Assembly: GCF_900465055.1 (NCBI RefSeq)
Contig: NZ_LS483250.1
Span: 1,116,001-1,180,000, forward strand
Direction: 5' to 3'
Origin: Moritella yayanosii
Lineage (GTDB): Bacteria; Pseudomonadota; Gammaproteobacteria; Enterobacterales; Moritellaceae
DNA: 64,000 bases
Below are positions 55,638 through 63,545 of this stretch, one piece after another; positions within the stretch are counted from its first letter, which is position 1; every line of letters begins with the position of its first letter. Below the pieces are notes generated by a model, which had not been told where the DNA came from, did no database searches, and saw only the letters and a program-made list of their open reading frames with translations. The translations under genes were made by a program, and so were the position numbers.

Positions 55638-56237
55638 TTACACTGACTCTGCACTTTCGCGCATTGAGTCGGGATACCTAACTTTTAAGCCACGAGCTGA
55701 CAGAATTTCAAAAACGTCATCTTCGTAACTTTCTAAATCAACATATTCGACAGCGTAGTCATCCCAAAAGTGCTCAAGAATAGGATCTATTACTTGATAG
55801 ATAAATTGTGATGTTTCTAATCGAATATCTCTATCTGGTGTTGCAAAATGCTGTATACAGTTTCGTAACTTACCGAAAGAATGAAAAGTTTCCAAATCTT
55901 CGATCTTATAGCCAGTAGTTGCCCATAGTTTTTCAGGCAAATCGAAATACTGGATTGTTTTGGCGCTTTCAAATAAGTCATTTAATGAGAGAAAGCTACC
56001 ATCGACCTTTGCTGATTTAGGGAGAGTAGAGAAAATCAGCAATGGGTGTTGATCTGCTATTGCAGCTTTTATAATTAGCTCAGCCGCATGTGCAGCTTGG
56101 AGCACACCAAAAACACCTTCATCTAGGCGAGAATCAGAACCGAAACTAGAATATAGAGAGTTTCGTTGTGCCTGAGAAAGGACACCAATTCCCAAGTCTA
56201 GAATATGTTGTGATATATTTTTAAGTTCAGGATTCAT
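55638..56237 (-). CDS. HEPN-like cassette protein, copy 2
   Basis: The 199-residue protein is predicted all-helical in its first two thirds. LQAAHAAELIIKAAIADQHP and SFGKLRNCIQHFATP resemble a HEPN domain, with RNCIQH as R-x4-H. An acidic tail follows (DDYAVEYVDLESYEDDVFE). HEPN proteins often act as RNases in toxin or phage-defence systems. No partner antitoxin gene is present in the cassette. Identical to the gene at 56316-56915. Confidence 0.6.
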   Translation of the reverse strand: MNPELKNISQHILDLGIGVLSQAQRNSLYSSFGSDSRLDEGVFGVLQAAHAAELIIKAAIADQHPLLIFSTLPKSAKVDGSFLSLNDLFESAKTIQYFDLPEKLWATTGYKIEDLETFHSFGKLRNCIQHFATPDRDIRLETSQFIYQVIDPILEHFWDDYAVEYVDLESYEDDVFEILSARGLKVRYPDSMRESAESV

Positions 56238-56252
56238 CCATACTCCGAAAAA

Positions 56253-56310
56253 TTCTAACGCAAGCAGCAGGCGCGCGCTTTTTGCGTCGCTCTGGCTGCC
56301 CTTGTTAGAA
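56253..56310 (-). repeat. attC site (short, 58 bp)
   Basis: Cores TTCTAAC and GTTAGAA with the same interior as 55575-55632. Confidence 0.85.
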
Positions 56311-56315
56311 TTTGT

Positions 56316-56915
56316 TTACACTGACTCTGCACTTTCGCGCATTGAGTCGGGATACCTAACTTTTAAGCCACGAGCTGACAGAATTTCAAAAACGTCATCT
56401 TCGTAACTTTCTAAATCAACATATTCGACAGCGTAGTCATCCCAAAAGTGCTCAAGAATAGGATCTATTACTTGATAGATAAATTGTGATGTTTCTAATC
56501 GAATATCTCTATCTGGTGTTGCAAAATGCTGTATACAGTTTCGTAACTTACCGAAAGAATGAAAAGTTTCCAAATCTTCGATCTTATAGCCAGTAGTTGC
56601 CCATAGTTTTTCAGGCAAATCGAAATACTGGATTGTTTTGGCGCTTTCAAATAAGTCATTTAATGAGAGAAAGCTACCATCGACCTTTGCTGATTTAGGG
56701 AGAGTAGAGAAAATCAGCAATGGGTGTTGATCTGCTATTGCAGCTTTTATAATTAGCTCAGCCGCATGTGCAGCTTGGAGCACACCAAAAACACCTTCAT
56801 CTAGGCGAGAATCAGAACCGAAACTAGAATATAGAGAGTTTCGTTGTGCCTGAGAAAGGACACCAATTCCCAAGTCTAGAATATGTTGTGATATATTTTT
56901 AAGTTCAGGATTCAT
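56316..56915 (-). CDS. HEPN-like cassette protein, copy 1
   Basis: This is the copy closer to the integrase of the identical 199-residue pair. It begins MNPELKNISQHILDLGIGVL and has the same RNCIQH motif. Because the two coding sequences are unchanged, the duplication is recent or kept identical by recombination. The second cassette position gives it good access to any integron promoter. Confidence 0.6.
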   Translation of the reverse strand: MNPELKNISQHILDLGIGVLSQAQRNSLYSSFGSDSRLDEGVFGVLQAAHAAELIIKAAIADQHPLLIFSTLPKSAKVDGSFLSLNDLFESAKTIQYFDLPEKLWATTGYKIEDLETFHSFGKLRNCIQHFATPDRDIRLETSQFIYQVIDPILEHFWDDYAVEYVDLESYEDDVFEILSARGLKVRYPDSMRESAESV

Positions 56916-56930
56916 CCATACTCCGAAAAA

Positions 56931-57030
56931 TTCTAACGCCGCACTAAGCGGACTAAAATAGTGGGTTAAAATGTGTAGCGAAGCGAAACGTAACCCACTG
57001 TTTTAGTTCCGTTTAAGTGCCTTGTTATGA
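56931..57030 (-). repeat. attC site of the first cassette
   Basis: Cores TTCTAAC and GTTATGA flank CACTAAGCGGACTAAAATAG and CTGTTTTAGTTCCGTTTAAG, which pair along about 27 bases. GTTATGA matches the attI core at 57629-57635 (TCATAAC on the plus strand), as expected for the first cassette. Confidence 0.9.
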
Positions 57031-57585
57031 TTTGGCTAAATGCGAAAACTGTCTATCTTGTTTTATATATTCAATTAAACCATAACGCCCTTGAAACACT
57101 TTTGACCCTTGGAGTAAGTTTTCATAGTTAACACTGTCAATTGGGCATTCTTGATCTTCTTTCCAACTAGCAAACGCATAAACAATTAATACAGAGCCCG
57201 CATGTAGACCTTTATAGTAACCTTGTTGGATTAAGTCACTTTTACCAACTACGTCATAAAACTTATGGCTCCAGTACTCTTCAATAGAACTTAATACCAT
57301 TTGATAATGTTCAGTCTCAATTTTATTCTTGAACTGTTTAAATTTTTCGATTTCTCTAGCTGACATTATCCAGTTACTTCGGTCGTTGCTTACTATGCCA
57401 CTTTCCTCTTTATTTTTAGTTAGAATTTCAAATGATGCTTCCAGCTTAATAACTGCGGCATCAAACAACTCTTTATCTAAAGATAACCGTTTATCAAATT
57501 TGTTTTTCTTGTATGTAAAAGTCAAACCGACTAATGCGAAGACCGCTGAAGATAAAGCAATGAATGCAGATATTGTCGAAATCAT
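57025..57585 (-). CDS. first-position cassette protein with N-terminal membrane helix, unknown
   Basis: The 186-residue protein has one N-terminal transmembrane helix (FIALSSAVFALVGLTFTYKK) and a cytosolic helical domain containing SNWIMSAREIEKFKQFKNKI and SIEEYWSHKFYDVVG. I know similar proteins only as conserved hypotheticals. GAGGGAAAT precedes ATG 57585, preferred to 57612. It is the cassette next to attI, so it is the most recently integrated one. Confidence 0.6.
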   Translation of the reverse strand: MISTISAFIALSSAVFALVGLTFTYKKNKFDKRLSLDKELFDAAVIKLEASFEILTKNKEESGIVSNDRSNWIMSAREIEKFKQFKNKIETEHYQMVLSSIEEYWSHKFYDVVGKSDLIQQGYYKGLHAGSVLIVYAFASWKEDQECPIDSVNYENLLQGSKVFQGRYGLIEYIKQDRQFSHLAKS

Positions 57586-57628
57586 ATTTCCCTCGTTGAA
57601 AAAACTTTGCATTGAGAATCCTAGAAAA

Positions 57629-57700
57629 TCATAACAGCTTATTATACTGACGTCTTAATAAAGCTCTTTTCAACGCCAAACAAAAACCAACTATAACATA
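57629..57700 (-). other. attI region
   Basis: TCATAAC at 57629-57635 is the junction core (GTTATGA on the minus strand) between attI and the first cassette. The attI boundary on the right is an estimate. A perfect TATAAT on the minus strand at 57646-57641 may be the -10 of a cassette promoter, but no good -35 lies at the right distance. Confidence 0.6.
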
Positions 57701-57925
57701 CAAAACAATATTTAAAATCAATGCATTACATATATTAAAACCGCTAATTAGATCAGTACCTTTCCCCCAAACGGAGACTTTTATTTATAGGGGTCTCTAC
57801 AAATAAAACAACTAAAAATTAACTACCTAAAAATCAATGACATAAGTAATTTCAGAGATTAAATTAAGACCTTTCATCGCAAAATTGCGACTTTATTTGG
57901 CAAAAAACCACTAAAGCCATTATAC

Positions 57926-57941
57926 CTGTACATAACAACAG
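57926..57941 (+). promoter_or_regulatory. LexA (SOS) box upstream of intI
   Basis: CTGTACATAACAACAG has the LexA form CTG-N10-CAG and ends seven bases before the intI ATG. SOS control of integron integrases is established in Vibrio and class 1 integrons. The remaining bases 57700-57925 hold no gene. Confidence 0.75.
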
Positions 57942-57948
57942 CATTTTA

Positions 57949-58935
57949 ATGGATATCCAATTAGCTATGACTAACTCACCTTTTTTAGAAACAATTAGAA
58001 TTGATATGAGGACTAAACATTACAGTATCAGAACAGAAAAATCGTATCTGTACTGGATAAAAAAATTCATTTTATTTAACGATAAAAGACATCCTGAGAA
58101 AATGGGCAATATCGAAATTGAACGATTTCTTAATTACATTGCAACCTACCGACATGTCAGTGCTTCAACACAAAATATTGCTTTGTGCGCAATAATATAT
58201 CTTTACCGACATATTATTAAAGTTGAAATAAAAGACCTTAATTATAAATTTGCAAAACAGCCAAAACGGCTACCAACAGTATTATCTGCTACAGAAATCG
58301 CCTCGATACTGCATCATATGTCTGGTAAGTATCACCTTATAACTGCGTTACTCTACGGCTGCGGTTTCAGATTAAGTGAAGCACTGTCGCTTAGAATTAA
58401 AGACATCGATTTATCAAACCATTCCATATTTGTTTTTAGAGGAAAAGGTGCCAAAGATAGGTATACCTTATTGCCTCACTCACTGATCCCTGCACTAAAA
58501 AAACAAATAGCCTTTGCCCAACAAGTACATGATAATGATCTACATGAAGGTTATGGCTGTGCTTCAGTGCCACCCGCACTGCATAAAAAATACCAGAATT
58601 CATTAAAATCATTTTCATGGCAATATCTATTCCCATCAAACGTTCGCTGTGTTCACCCCTACGATGGATATATCTGCCGTCACCATATTCATAGTTCTGC
58701 TTATTCCAAAAAATTACGTCCGGCGGTTATTGCAAGCCAAATTACAAAACGCGTTTCTGCACATACATTCCGCCATTCATTTGCAACACAACTACTTATA
58801 TCCGGTAGTGACATTAGAACGGTACAAGAATTACTGGGTCACACTGATATAAAAACAACAGAATTATATACACACGTAATCGGTAGTCGCCGTGCAGGAA
58901 CGGCTAGCCCCATTGATACAATAAACATGATTTGA
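57949..58935 (+). CDS. intI: integron integrase
   Basis: The 328-residue protein is an IntI: FLETIRIDMRTKHYSIRTEK and SYLYWIKKFILFNDKRHPEK open the core-binding domain, followed by the catalytic YGCGFRLSEALSL (Arg), HTFRHSFATQLL (HxxR) and LLGHTDIKTTELYTHV (His and Tyr). The IntI-specific insertion is present as LHEGYGCASVPPALHKKYQN and SFSWQYLFPS, which separates it from XerC/D. It is transcribed away from the cassettes, as usual. ATG 57949 is used; ATG 57967 (MTNSPFLE) fits the family start as well. Confidence 0.95.
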   Translation: MDIQLAMTNSPFLETIRIDMRTKHYSIRTEKSYLYWIKKFILFNDKRHPEKMGNIEIERFLNYIATYRHVSASTQNIALCAIIYLYRHIIKVEIKDLNYKFAKQPKRLPTVLSATEIASILHHMSGKYHLITALLYGCGFRLSEALSLRIKDIDLSNHSIFVFRGKGAKDRYTLLPHSLIPALKKQIAFAQQVHDNDLHEGYGCASVPPALHKKYQNSLKSFSWQYLFPSNVRCVHPYDGYICRHHIHSSAYSKKLRPAVIASQITKRVSAHTFRHSFATQLLISGSDIRTVQELLGHTDIKTTELYTHVIGSRRAGTASPIDTINMI

Positions 58936-59050
58936 TAACAAAAATTAAGTATATAAAATCGTGTTGTTGAGCGGTCTAGGAAGTACGCTCCAATCACATG
59001 GCATCAACCACACAAAACGATTTCCATTTTCGTGCGCCATACCACTTAAG

Positions 59051-59116
59051 TAACCTTGGGTTATTTACAAATGCAACAACGCCATATAGTCTAAGTTACC
59101 TCAGGTTATTTAACCT
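59051..59116 (+). promoter_or_regulatory. paired palindromes before the SDR-tetR operon
   Basis: TAACC-TTG-GGTTA (59051-59063) and AGGTTATTTAACCT (59103-59116) share the AGGTTA/TAACCT half-site and lie within 110 bases of the SDR start. They are candidate operators for the TetR encoded by the operon. Confidence 0.4.
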
Positions 59117-59157
59117 GTTTTCGATTTACGTTACATCTAATGACAAAAGGAATTGCA

Positions 59158-59919
59158 ATGAGTTATACAGTAATCACAGGCGCAAGTGCGGGTATCGGCA
59201 GTGAATTCGCGATACAACTGGCGCAAACAGGCCAAAACTTAGTATTAGTGGCGCGCCGTAAAGACAAGTTAGAAGCACTGGCAGAAACACTGCAACTCGA
59301 ACACGGTATTGACGTGAAATGCTTTGCCATTGATCTTGCCGAACCAATGGGTAGTGAAATATTAGCGACCGAGATCAGCATCAACAATCTTGCGATAAAT
59401 GGCCTGATTAACAATGCCGGGTTTGGCGACCGCGGTAACTTTGCAGACCTGCCGCTGCAACGCCAAATGCAGATGATCCAATTAAATGTCAGCACCTTGG
59501 TCGAACTCACCCACCGCTTAGTACCCAACATGCTTGAACAAGACAAACCATTCATCATCAATGTTGCATCAACCGCGGCGTTTCAGGCGGGGCCCAACAT
59601 GGCGATATACTATGCGACCAAAGCATTTGTACTGTCATTCTCAGAAGCGATACACGAAGAACTGCGTCATCAAGGTATTGCCGTCAGTGCGCTGTGCCCT
59701 GGTCCAACGCTGTCTGAGTTTGCCGTTGAAGCCAACATTGCCGACTCAAACCTATTTAAAGCAAGCGCTATGACGTCGGCAGAAGTTGCCAAACAAGCCT
59801 TAGCCAACCGCAACAGTGCAATTGTGATCACAGGTATTAAAAACCAAGTCGGCGTACTACTAGGCAAAGTATCACCCCGCTTCATGACCCGTAAAATTGC
59901 TGGATGGTTACAAGCCTAA
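59158..59919 (+). CDS. short-chain dehydrogenase/reductase
   Basis: The 253-residue classical SDR has the cofactor motif TGASAGIGSEFA, the NNAGFGDRG stretch, Ser in NVASTAAFQ and the catalytic YYATKAF (YxxxK). Residues after beta-strand 2 (VARRKDKLE) favour NADPH. Substrate unknown. ATG 59158 has AAAGGA seven bases ahead. Its stop overlaps the ATG of the next gene (TAATG), so the two form an operon. Confidence 0.88.
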   Translation: MSYTVITGASAGIGSEFAIQLAQTGQNLVLVARRKDKLEALAETLQLEHGIDVKCFAIDLAEPMGSEILATEISINNLAINGLINNAGFGDRGNFADLPLQRQMQMIQLNVSTLVELTHRLVPNMLEQDKPFIINVASTAAFQAGPNMAIYYATKAFVLSFSEAIHEELRHQGIAVSALCPGPTLSEFAVEANIADSNLFKASAMTSAEVAKQALANRNSAIVITGIKNQVGVLLGKVSPRFMTRKIAGWLQA

Positions 59920-60542
59920 TGCAATGTATTATTAAAAGCCGCGCCACGACACCAGAGCAAAAAACACTGCGTCTTGCTCAGATCATGGACGTCACCGCGG
60001 CTCGTTTTACCACCCTCAGTTATGAAGACGTTAACTTAAAGCATATCGCTGCCGATGTGGGGATCACCAAAGCCGCCTTATATCGGTATTTCAGAAATAA
60101 AGAAACTTTATTTCTGGCTGTCTATACCCAAGAAACACAAAGCTTAGCGCTGACTGCAGCAAGTGAAATGGATCAGCAATCGCTGACTGATTCAATCTGT
60201 AATACCTTAAGCAAACACCCGTTATTTTGTAAACTCAGTGCCATCATGCACACCGCGCTGCAATGTAACTTAACGCTAGACGAAGCCCGAGAGTTCAAAA
60301 CCACCTTATTGCAGTTTATCCAGCAGTACGCGACGATGATCAGCGAATATTATGCACTGAGTTTCGCGCAAGCGACTGAGTTGTTATTACAAGTACAGCA
60401 AGTGATTATTGGCTGTTGGCATATGAGCCATTCTGTCGGCGCGGTTGCCGAGGTGATTAAAGAAGGACCATTACAGTTATTTGAACTTAACTTTGCAGAT
60501 ATATTACACCGTCATATCGCCCGACTTGTTGGCAGTCATTAA
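59919..60542 (+). CDS. TetR-family regulator
   Basis: The 207-residue regulator has the TetR HTH in LKHIAADVGITKAALYRYFR followed by NKETLFLAVYT. The C-terminal ligand domain has no recognisable specificity. Start and stop codon overlap with the SDR gene (TAATG) shows tight coupling, so the regulator probably controls its own operon through the palindromes upstream. Confidence 0.88.
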   Translation: MQCIIKSRATTPEQKTLRLAQIMDVTAARFTTLSYEDVNLKHIAADVGITKAALYRYFRNKETLFLAVYTQETQSLALTAASEMDQQSLTDSICNTLSKHPLFCKLSAIMHTALQCNLTLDEAREFKTTLLQFIQQYATMISEYYALSFAQATELLLQVQQVIIGCWHMSHSVGAVAEVIKEGPLQLFELNFADILHRHIARLVGSH

Positions 60543-60654
60543 CAATCAATAACATTATTGTATATATCATTAATCAATTCATAAAAATGTAACACAATCA
60601 TTATAACCTACCCGCAATAAAAACAACTAAATTAACCATTTACAGGGATTTATA

Positions 60655-62289
60655 ATGATTAAACCTAGTGTCTTAATGCTTGCGATTTCAAGCATATTTC
60701 TTAGCGCTTGTAACGACTCTGCTGCTGTAACCGCAGCACCAGAAACAACCAAAGTTAAAAATCTTATCTTGATGATTGGCGATGGTATGGGCCCGCAACA
60801 AGTGGGTCTATTAGAAGAATATGCACAGCGTGCCCCGCATTCTATTTATAACGAAAAAGGCAATAAAACCGCCTTATCTATATTCGCCGATGCGGGTGTT
60901 ATGGGCCTATCATTAAATGCACCGTATGGCAGTAATGGCAGCCTAGTTGTTGATTCCGCCTGTTCGGCAACACAACTTGCCACCGGTGTTGCAGCAGGCT
61001 CGGAGATGATAGGGTTAGACAATCAAGGTAACATCGTCGAAACCATTCTCGAAAGAGCCAAGGCACAAGGCAAAGCCACCGGTTTAGTCTCTGATACCCG
61101 TATTACTCATGCCACGCCAGCTGCATTCGCAGCGCATCAACCACACCGCTCGTTCGAAGCTAAAATTGCAGAGCAACTCATCGAATCAGGCAACGTCGAT
61201 GTCATGCTCTCTGGTGGCGCGCGGGTATTCTTGCCAGCCGACATTAAAACCAACCAAGCGAGTCGTGACCAAATGGCCGCTTTAGGTATGCCGACTAGTG
61301 TTTACAAAAAATCCAAACGTAAAGACCAACGTAACTTATTATTAGAAGCGAAAAACCAACACGGTTACAACCTGGCGTTCAATAAAGATCAACTTGCGGC
61401 AGCTCAAGGCACTACACTGCTGGGTTTATTTGCCAACTCAGGCATGGCAGACGGCATTGCTTATACCGCCTGTAAACAAGACAACAGTTGCACGCAACCC
61501 TCGTTACGCGATATGACCATGAAAGCATTAGACATATTGTCTAAAGACGAAGATGGTTTCTTTTTAATGATTGAAGGTGGTCAAATCGATTGGGCTGGTC
61601 ATGTTAACGATGCGGGCTGGATGCTACATGAACTGATCAAGTTTGATGAAGCAGTCGCTGCGGTTTATGACTGGGTAAAAGATCGTGACGATACGCTGGT
61701 TATTATTACTGCTGATCACGAAACAGGTAGTTTTGGTTTCAGTTATTCACGTAATAATTTACCCGCAAGCCAGCACTTAACCGGCAATGGTATGCAAGGT
61801 AAAGAATACAAACCAAACTTCAATTTTGGTGAACTGTCACAACTTGATAAACTGTATGCGCAAAGCGGGACTTTTTACGCCATGATGGATCAAGTCAGTG
61901 CCGATTGGAATTTCAACAATACCACAGGTCAACAATGGGCTGATGCGATAAACACTTACAGTGCCTTTAAAGTAACCCCAGAGCAAGCGGCACAGATTGG
62001 TTTACGCGAAGAGAATGAATATCATGTCGATGGGCATAAATACCTCAGCGCCAAGGAATTCCCGAAAGTGAATGACTTTAAAGAGTTTTATGTCTATGGC
62101 GACGAGATCCACGCCAACTTAATTGGCCGTGCATTAGGTGCTTCACAAAATATCGTGTGGGGAACGGGTACGCACACTGCAACGCCAGTACCTGTCTATG
62201 CATTTGGACCGAAGAACATCATCCAGCAGTTTTCAACTATGCAGCATCATGTCGAATTAAGCCAGAAAATGGCTGACGCGTTATTATAA
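60655..62289 (+). CDS. phoA: alkaline phosphatase, lipoprotein
   Basis: The 544-residue protein is an alkaline-phosphatase superfamily enzyme that releases phosphate from phosphomonoesters outside the inner membrane. It has a lipoprotein signal (lipobox LSAC, Cys19) and LILMIGDGMGPQQV with the metal-binding Asp43. The nucleophile is Ser101 in DSACSATQLATG, and there is a metal site ITADHETGSFGF. Against E. coli PhoA it is longer and has a different C-terminal half (WGTGTHTATPVPVYAFGP). No Pho box is obvious. A terminator follows. The symbol marks the superfamily, not a strict orthologue. Confidence 0.85.
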   Translation: MIKPSVLMLAISSIFLSACNDSAAVTAAPETTKVKNLILMIGDGMGPQQVGLLEEYAQRAPHSIYNEKGNKTALSIFADAGVMGLSLNAPYGSNGSLVVDSACSATQLATGVAAGSEMIGLDNQGNIVETILERAKAQGKATGLVSDTRITHATPAAFAAHQPHRSFEAKIAEQLIESGNVDVMLSGGARVFLPADIKTNQASRDQMAALGMPTSVYKKSKRKDQRNLLLEAKNQHGYNLAFNKDQLAAAQGTTLLGLFANSGMADGIAYTACKQDNSCTQPSLRDMTMKALDILSKDEDGFFLMIEGGQIDWAGHVNDAGWMLHELIKFDEAVAAVYDWVKDRDDTLVIITADHETGSFGFSYSRNNLPASQHLTGNGMQGKEYKPNFNFGELSQLDKLYAQSGTFYAMMDQVSADWNFNNTTGQQWADAINTYSAFKVTPEQAAQIGLREENEYHVDGHKYLSAKEFPKVNDFKEFYVYGDEIHANLIGRALGASQNIVWGTGTHTATPVPVYAFGPKNIIQQFSTMQHHVELSQKMADALL

Positions 62290-62316
62290 ACAACAATACT
62301 GTTAACACCTAAAATC

Positions 62317-62357
62317 AACTCGTTTAAGGAAAGTCTTCATTAATCCTTAAACGAGTT
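62317..62357. terminator. bidirectional terminator
   Basis: AACTCGTTTAAGGA and TCCTTAAACGAGTT form a 14-base stem between the convergent phosphatase and GGDEF genes, overlapping the GGDEF stop. Confidence 0.75.
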
Positions 62358-63384
62358 TTGCTAATATTTGATTCTTGCCTGAACGTTTCACTTTATACAA
62401 TAAATCATCAGCCATTTTATACAATTCGAGCATATCCTTATCGGTACGCTTGATCGTCACCATGCCCAATGAAATTGTCACGTACCGATAGCTGTCATTG
62501 CCTTTGTGCGGAATAGCCAACTCTTGCACCGCAAGCCGGATATCAGTGACAAATTGTGATGCCATAATTTCATCATCAGCATAAAATAATAAGCCAAACT
62601 CTTCACCGCCTAAACGGAATATATAATCATCTGTACGTAATAACTTACTCTGTAATAAATGAGAGATAATAACTAAGGCTTCATCGCCAGCTACATGACC
62701 GTAGTTATCATTGTATTTTTTGAAGTTATCAATGTCGATAATGGCAAAATTCAATAACTGAGTGTGACATTTAGCTGCGCGTAAACTGTCTGGAAATACC
62801 GCGTTGAACTTACGTCGATTGTAGAGACCTGTGAGTGGATCTGTCATTGAGTAGGTTTCTAAACGGCGATTCTTTTCTTTTAATTCTGCTTTTTGCTTTT
62901 TAAGCTCAGTCACATCAAGCATAACGCCGACAACCCCAAGAATTTGGCCGTCATCATCAAGCACTGAGGCTTTATAAAACGCGAATATACGGATCGCACC
63001 GTCAGCACATTTGACTGACGTTTCATACACTTGTTTACCCGGATTTGTCATTAACAACACATCTTTAGCATGATAGATTTCAGCCAGTTCGTGCGGTATA
63101 TATTCACCTAAATCGAACAACGACTTGCCAATAATTTTGGTTTTATCTATGCCTAAAATAGTCTCAGCGAAAGCATTATTGCACTGCTGATAGACCCCGT
63201 CAGTGTTTTTATAAAACAGCGGACTGGGGATGGTATCAACTAAAGTTTGCAGTAATTGTGTTGTTTCTAGTGATGCACTTGCTATTTGGTTCGCTAACTC
63301 AAGCTGCTGCTGTAACAGAGCGGATTGTTCTTTAAGCTCTACAACTTGTGTTTCTAATTCTTGGTAGGTTAATTTTTTGTTCAT
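62347..63384 (-). CDS. PAS-GGDEF diguanylate cyclase
   Basis: The 345-residue soluble protein has a short N-terminal coiled coil (YQELETQVVELKEQSALLQQ), a PAS domain (about 50-165, with PSPLFYKNTDGVYQQCNNAF) and a GGDEF domain opened by DPLTGLYNRRKF with active-site RLGGEEFG. It is a cytosolic cyclic di-GMP synthase under control of a PAS sensor. ATG 63384 (MNKKLTYQ) is preferred to the in-frame start at 63399. Confidence 0.88.
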   Translation of the reverse strand: MNKKLTYQELETQVVELKEQSALLQQQLELANQIASASLETTQLLQTLVDTIPSPLFYKNTDGVYQQCNNAFAETILGIDKTKIIGKSLFDLGEYIPHELAEIYHAKDVLLMTNPGKQVYETSVKCADGAIRIFAFYKASVLDDDGQILGVVGVMLDVTELKKQKAELKEKNRRLETYSMTDPLTGLYNRRKFNAVFPDSLRAAKCHTQLLNFAIIDIDNFKKYNDNYGHVAGDEALVIISHLLQSKLLRTDDYIFRLGGEEFGLLFYADDEIMASQFVTDIRLAVQELAIPHKGNDSYRYVTISLGMVTIKRTDKDMLELYKMADDLLYKVKRSGKNQILAKLV

Positions 63385-63545
63385 CGTACACCAAATCAAA
63401 TGTAAAACTAAAACGACGCTAAACTGTCGTTAACTAAAATAGTCGCTCACTAGAATACCGAGCACCCCAATGCAGGTGGCAGTATTATACAAGATTATGC
63501 CTGCGTTTAACTAAGATTCAGCTACATTATGCCATCTCATCGGAT

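Larger units (their letters stand above)
55578..56933. repeat. tandem duplication of one 678-bp cassette
   Basis: Two units (55578-56255 and 56256-56933) contain the same 199-codon gene and attC. The predicted proteins are identical and I found no difference in the DNA between the units. It is a cassette duplication, either by integrase or by unequal crossover. Confidence 0.92.

Noticed and set aside
34370-57635. Reading the spaced palindromes as a CRISPR array
   Set aside because: Spacing is irregular, intervals hold genes, and the repeats have attC cores; no cas genes are present.
57641-57669. Full cassette promoter Pc next to attI
   Set aside because: The -10 TATAAT is perfect, but the nearest TTGAAA is 21 bases away, so only a candidate -10 is noted in the attI entry.
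58998-59204. Plus-strand frame of 68 codons after intI
   Set aside because: It overlaps the start of the SDR gene in another frame and covers the palindromes; no ribosome site is seen.
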